Source: Paraburkholderia kururiensis (GTDB lineage Bacteria > Pseudomonadota > Gammaproteobacteria > Burkholderiales > Burkholderiaceae). From it: a stretch of 64,000 nt of DNA. The position numbers were made by a program, and so were the translations under genes. Below, one piece after another: positions 61,358-64,000 of this stretch. The number at the start of each line of letters is the position of its first letter. Position 1 is the first letter of the stretch. The stretch covers positions 4,278,001 through 4,342,000 of the forward strand of contig NZ_CP139965.1 in assembly GCF_034424375.1 (NCBI RefSeq), written 5' to 3'. Below the pieces are notes generated by a model. The model had not been told where the DNA came from and ran no database searches. It worked only from the letters and a program-made list of their open reading frames with translations.

Positions 61358-63829
61358 ATGAGTGAACTGAACAATACGCAACCCGACAACAGCTACGGCG
61401 CCTCCTCCATTCAGATCCTCGAGGGTCTGGAGGCGGTCCGCAAGCGCCCGGGGATGTATATCGGCGATACGTCGGACGGCACCGGTCTGCACCACCTCGT
61501 GTTCGAAGTGCTCGACAACTCCATCGACGAAGCGCTGGCGGGCCACTGCAACGACATCCACGTGATCATCCACGCGGACAACTCCATTTCCGTGCAGGAC
61601 AACGGCCGCGGCATTCCCACCGACATCAAGCTCGACGACAAGCACGACCCGAAGCGCAGCGCCGCCGAAATCGTGATGACGGAGCTGCACGCGGGCGGCA
61701 AGTTCGACCAGAACAGCTACAAGGTGTCGGGCGGCCTGCACGGCGTGGGCGTGTCGTGCGTGAACGCGCTCTCCAGCTGGCTGCGCCTCACCGTGCGGCG
61801 CGGCGGCAAGAAGCACTTCATGGAATTTCACCGCGGCATCGCACAGAACCGCGTGATCGAAGAAGTGAACGGCGAGCGCGTTTCGCCGATGCAGTACGTG
61901 GGCGAAACCGAAAATCGCGGCACCGAAGTCCACTTCATGGCCGACGAGACGATCTTCGGCAACGTCGAATACCACTACGACATTCTCGCCAAGCGCATTC
62001 GCGAGCTGTCGTTCCTGAATAACGGCGTGCGCATTCGCCTCACCGACCAGCGCACTGGCAAGGAAGACGATTTCGCGTTCGTGGGCGGCGTGAAGGGCTT
62101 CGTGGAGTACATCAACAAGACGAAGCAGGTGCTGCATCCCACGATCTTCCACGTGAGCAGCGAAAAAGACGGCGTGGGCGTGGAAGTGGCCATGCAGTGG
62201 AACGACAGCTACAACGAGAACGTGCTGTGCTTCACGAACAACATTCCGCAGCGCGACGGCGGCACGCACTTGACCGGCCTGCGCGCGGCGATGACGCGTG
62301 TCATCAACAAGTACATCGCGGATAACGAAGTCGCGAAGAAGGCGAAGGTGGAAACCTCCGGCGACGACATGCGCGAAGGCCTTTCGTGCGTGCTCTCCGT
62401 GAAGGTGCCCGAGCCAAAGTTCAGCTCGCAGACGAAGGACAAACTCGTTTCCTCCGAAGTGCGCGCGCCCGTTGAGGAAGTGGTGGCGAAGGCACTGGAA
62501 GAGTTCCTGCTCGAAACGCCGAACGACGCGAAGATCATCTGCGGCAAGATCGTGGACGCCGCGCGTGCGCGCGATGCCGCACGCAAGGCGCGCGAGATGA
62601 CGCGCCGCAAGGGCGTGCTGGACGGCGTGGGGCTGCCCGGCAAGCTCGCGGACTGCCAGGAAAAAGACCCGGCGAAGTCGGAGATCTACATCGTGGAGGG
62701 CGACTCGGCAGGCGGGTCGGCCAAGCAAGGTCGCGACCGTAAGTTCCAGGCAATCCTGCCGCTGCGCGGGAAGGTGCTCAACGTCGAGAAGGCGCGCTAC
62801 GACAAACTGCTGTCTTCCGAGCAGATCGTCACGCTGATCACCGCACTGGGCTGCGGCATTGGCAAGGAAGACTACAACCTCGAGAAGCTGCGCTATCACC
62901 GCATCATCATCATGACCGACGCGGACGTGGACGGCGCGCACATCCGCACGCTGCTGCTTACGTTCTTCTATCGCCAGATGCCGGACATGATCGAGCGCGG
63001 CTACGTGTATATCGCGCAGCCGCCGCTCTACAAGCTCAAGGCCGGCAAAGACGAGCAATACCTGAAGGACGACGCCGAGCTCAACGCGCACATGCTCCGA
63101 GTGGCGTTGAATGGGTCGGAACTGCTGCCCACGGAAAACGGCTCGCCCATCGCAGGCGACGCGCTGGGCGAACTCGCGCGGTCATACCTGCTCGCGCGTG
63201 CGGTGGTGAATCGCCTGAGCCGTCTCTATGACGAACGCGCGCTCGAGGCCGTGATGGACGGCGTGGCCATTGACCTCACGAGCGAGGCATCGACCCAGGC
63301 ATCGGCCCAGGCGCTCGAAGTCGCCTTGCGCGACGACCCGCTGAAGCCCGAAGTCAGCGTGGTGCCCATGTACGATCAGGTGCGCGAACTGCGCTCGCTG
63401 CGCGTGGAGCGACGCCACCACGGCAACGTGAAGGTCACGGTGATCGACGAAGAATTCCTGCTGACCGCCGACTATCAACAACTGTTGAATACGGCCAACA
63501 CGTTCAAGGGCTTGATCGGCAAGGGCGCTGTAATCAAGCGCGGCGAACGCAGCATGGCCGTGAACGACTTCAAGAGCGCGATGAAGTGGCTGATGACGGA
63601 CGCCGAGCGCAACGTCTCGAAGCAGCGCTACAAAGGCCTCGGCGAGATGAACCCCGAGCAGCTCTGGGAAACGACGATGGACCCGAACGTGCGGCGCCTG
63701 CTGCGCGTGCAGATCGAAGACGCGATCGCCGCCGACGGCATCTTCACGACGCTGATGGGCGACGACGTGGAGCCACGTCGGGCCTTTATCGAGTCGAATG
63801 CATTGAGGGCGGGGAATATTGATGTTTGA
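61358..63829 (+). CDS. gyrB: DNA gyrase subunit B
   Basis: ATPase subunit of DNA gyrase. 823 residues: GHKL ATPase domain (RKRPGMYIGDTSDGTGLHH), transducer, TOPRIM with the metal motif IVEGDSAGGSAKQGRDR and DADVDGAHIRTLLL, and the C-terminal region with RYKGLGEMNPEQLWETTMDP. Start MSELNNTQPDNSYG. Last gene of the dnaA-dnaN-gyrB run. Confidence 0.97.
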   Translation: MSELNNTQPDNSYGASSIQILEGLEAVRKRPGMYIGDTSDGTGLHHLVFEVLDNSIDEALAGHCNDIHVIIHADNSISVQDNGRGIPTDIKLDDKHDPKRSAAEIVMTELHAGGKFDQNSYKVSGGLHGVGVSCVNALSSWLRLTVRRGGKKHFMEFHRGIAQNRVIEEVNGERVSPMQYVGETENRGTEVHFMADETIFGNVEYHYDILAKRIRELSFLNNGVRIRLTDQRTGKEDDFAFVGGVKGFVEYINKTKQVLHPTIFHVSSEKDGVGVEVAMQWNDSYNENVLCFTNNIPQRDGGTHLTGLRAAMTRVINKYIADNEVAKKAKVETSGDDMREGLSCVLSVKVPEPKFSSQTKDKLVSSEVRAPVEEVVAKALEEFLLETPNDAKIICGKIVDAARARDAARKAREMTRRKGVLDGVGLPGKLADCQEKDPAKSEIYIVEGDSAGGSAKQGRDRKFQAILPLRGKVLNVEKARYDKLLSSEQIVTLITALGCGIGKEDYNLEKLRYHRIIIMTDADVDGAHIRTLLLTFFYRQMPDMIERGYVYIAQPPLYKLKAGKDEQYLKDDAELNAHMLRVALNGSELLPTENGSPIAGDALGELARSYLLARAVVNRLSRLYDERALEAVMDGVAIDLTSEASTQASAQALEVALRDDPLKPEVSVVPMYDQVRELRSLRVERRHHGNVKVTVIDEEFLLTADYQQLLNTANTFKGLIGKGAVIKRGERSMAVNDFKSAMKWLMTDAERNVSKQRYKGLGEMNPEQLWETTMDPNVRRLLRVQIEDAIAADGIFTTLMGDDVEPRRAFIESNALRAGNIDV

Positions 63830-63849
63830 GGTTTGTTGAGCCGTCGTAG

Positions 63850-63914
63850 GGCGCCAGAGTAATTGCGACTGGCGCCACAGTTTTGCGACTGTAGAACACT
63901 AGTTAGTGCGACTG
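63850..63914. repeat. Repeated TGCGACTG motifs after gyrB, possible insertion-sequence end
   Basis: TGCGACTG occurs at 63864-63871, 63884-63891 and 63907-63914 (spacing 20 and 23 bp); an 8-bp inverted repeat GGCGCCAG / CTGGCGCC (63850-63857, 63869-63876) overlaps the first. Multiple short repeats in one orientation are typical of IS21-type termini. The rest of the element, if any, lies outside the window. Confidence 0.35.
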
Positions 63915-64000
63915 GCCTACAAAGCTGGTCGCCGCATTCAGTTCACAGTGCAGCCGCGAAGCGGTGTTTCGACCAGGTTTGGTAAAAGGCTGGCCTGCCG

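Noticed and set aside
1..64000. CRISPR array, toxin-antitoxin pair or defence island
   Set aside because: No regularly spaced direct repeats and no recognisable cas, toxin or restriction genes were seen in the window.

Overview
The window looks like part of the main chromosome of a high-GC betaproteobacterium of the Burkholderia sensu lato group (Burkholderia, Paraburkholderia, Caballeronia, Trinickia). Supporting signs are the gene set rpmH-rnpA-yidD-yidC-mnmE and dnaA-dnaN-gyrB, a complete type II secretion cluster with an inverted gspC, a betaproteobacterial two-domain MnmC, class I GshA, and the overall codon use. No species call is possible from sequence alone.

Layout. 0-3.7 kb: a leftward branched-chain amino acid (or related amide) ABC transporter operon, livG-livF-livK-livH, cut by the window edge. 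3.9-6.7 kb: a GMC oxidoreductase divergent from its likely LysR regulator. 7-14.9 kb: small housekeeping and regulatory genes (CYTH protein, Lrp/AsnC regulator, PhhB, a TctDE-like two-component pair, a SET-domain methyltransferase, an Old Yellow Enzyme, a glutamine amidotransferase, a MarR regulator with a cysteine cluster). 14.9-18.9 kb: two long non-coding regions flanking ybdK and a Kef-type antiporter. 18.9-23.6 kb: mnmC, hupB, a COG0523 GTPase and a lytic transglycosylase. 24.1-36.0 kb: gspDEF, inverted gspC, and gspGHIJKLMN. 36-41 kb: a NodT-type outer-membrane channel, a MarR regulator and an EmrB-type exporter. 41-47 kb: gshA, the alkA-ada repair pair, a candidate small RNA, a VOC protein and YaeQ. 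47-52.4 kb: an accessory stretch of small, lipoprotein and unknown genes with several palindromes. 52.5-64 kb: mnmE, an HTH regulator, yidC-yidD-rnpA-rpmH leftward and dnaA-dnaN-gyrB rightward, then what may be the end of an insertion sequence.

The most striking observation is in the two non-coding regions at 15.2-15.45 kb and 18.62-18.88 kb. Each holds the same module in opposite orientation: a perfect DnaA box in one direction, degenerate boxes, a perfect TTATCCACA, exactly 12 nt, then GCTTGTTAACT followed by CTA-type triplets (DnaA-trio-like) and a GTATAC...AAACAT AT-rich stretch. They face each other across ybdK and the antiporter gene. The dnaA promoter region, by contrast, shows only one DnaA box. 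I infer that the chromosome origin lies at 15-19 kb, about 40 kb from dnaA, and may be two-part.

Other points: a promoter-terminator unit near 45.6 kb with a duplicated anti-Shine-Dalgarno 10-mer (candidate small RNA); an intrinsic terminator for the SET gene embedded in the end of the facing histidine kinase gene; a perfect 16-bp inverted repeat at 47.83 kb; and a 476-residue protein with no recognised family. Several starts were moved inward from the longest reading frame using ribosome binding sites; three (gspL, alkA, rnpA) are inferred to use TTG.
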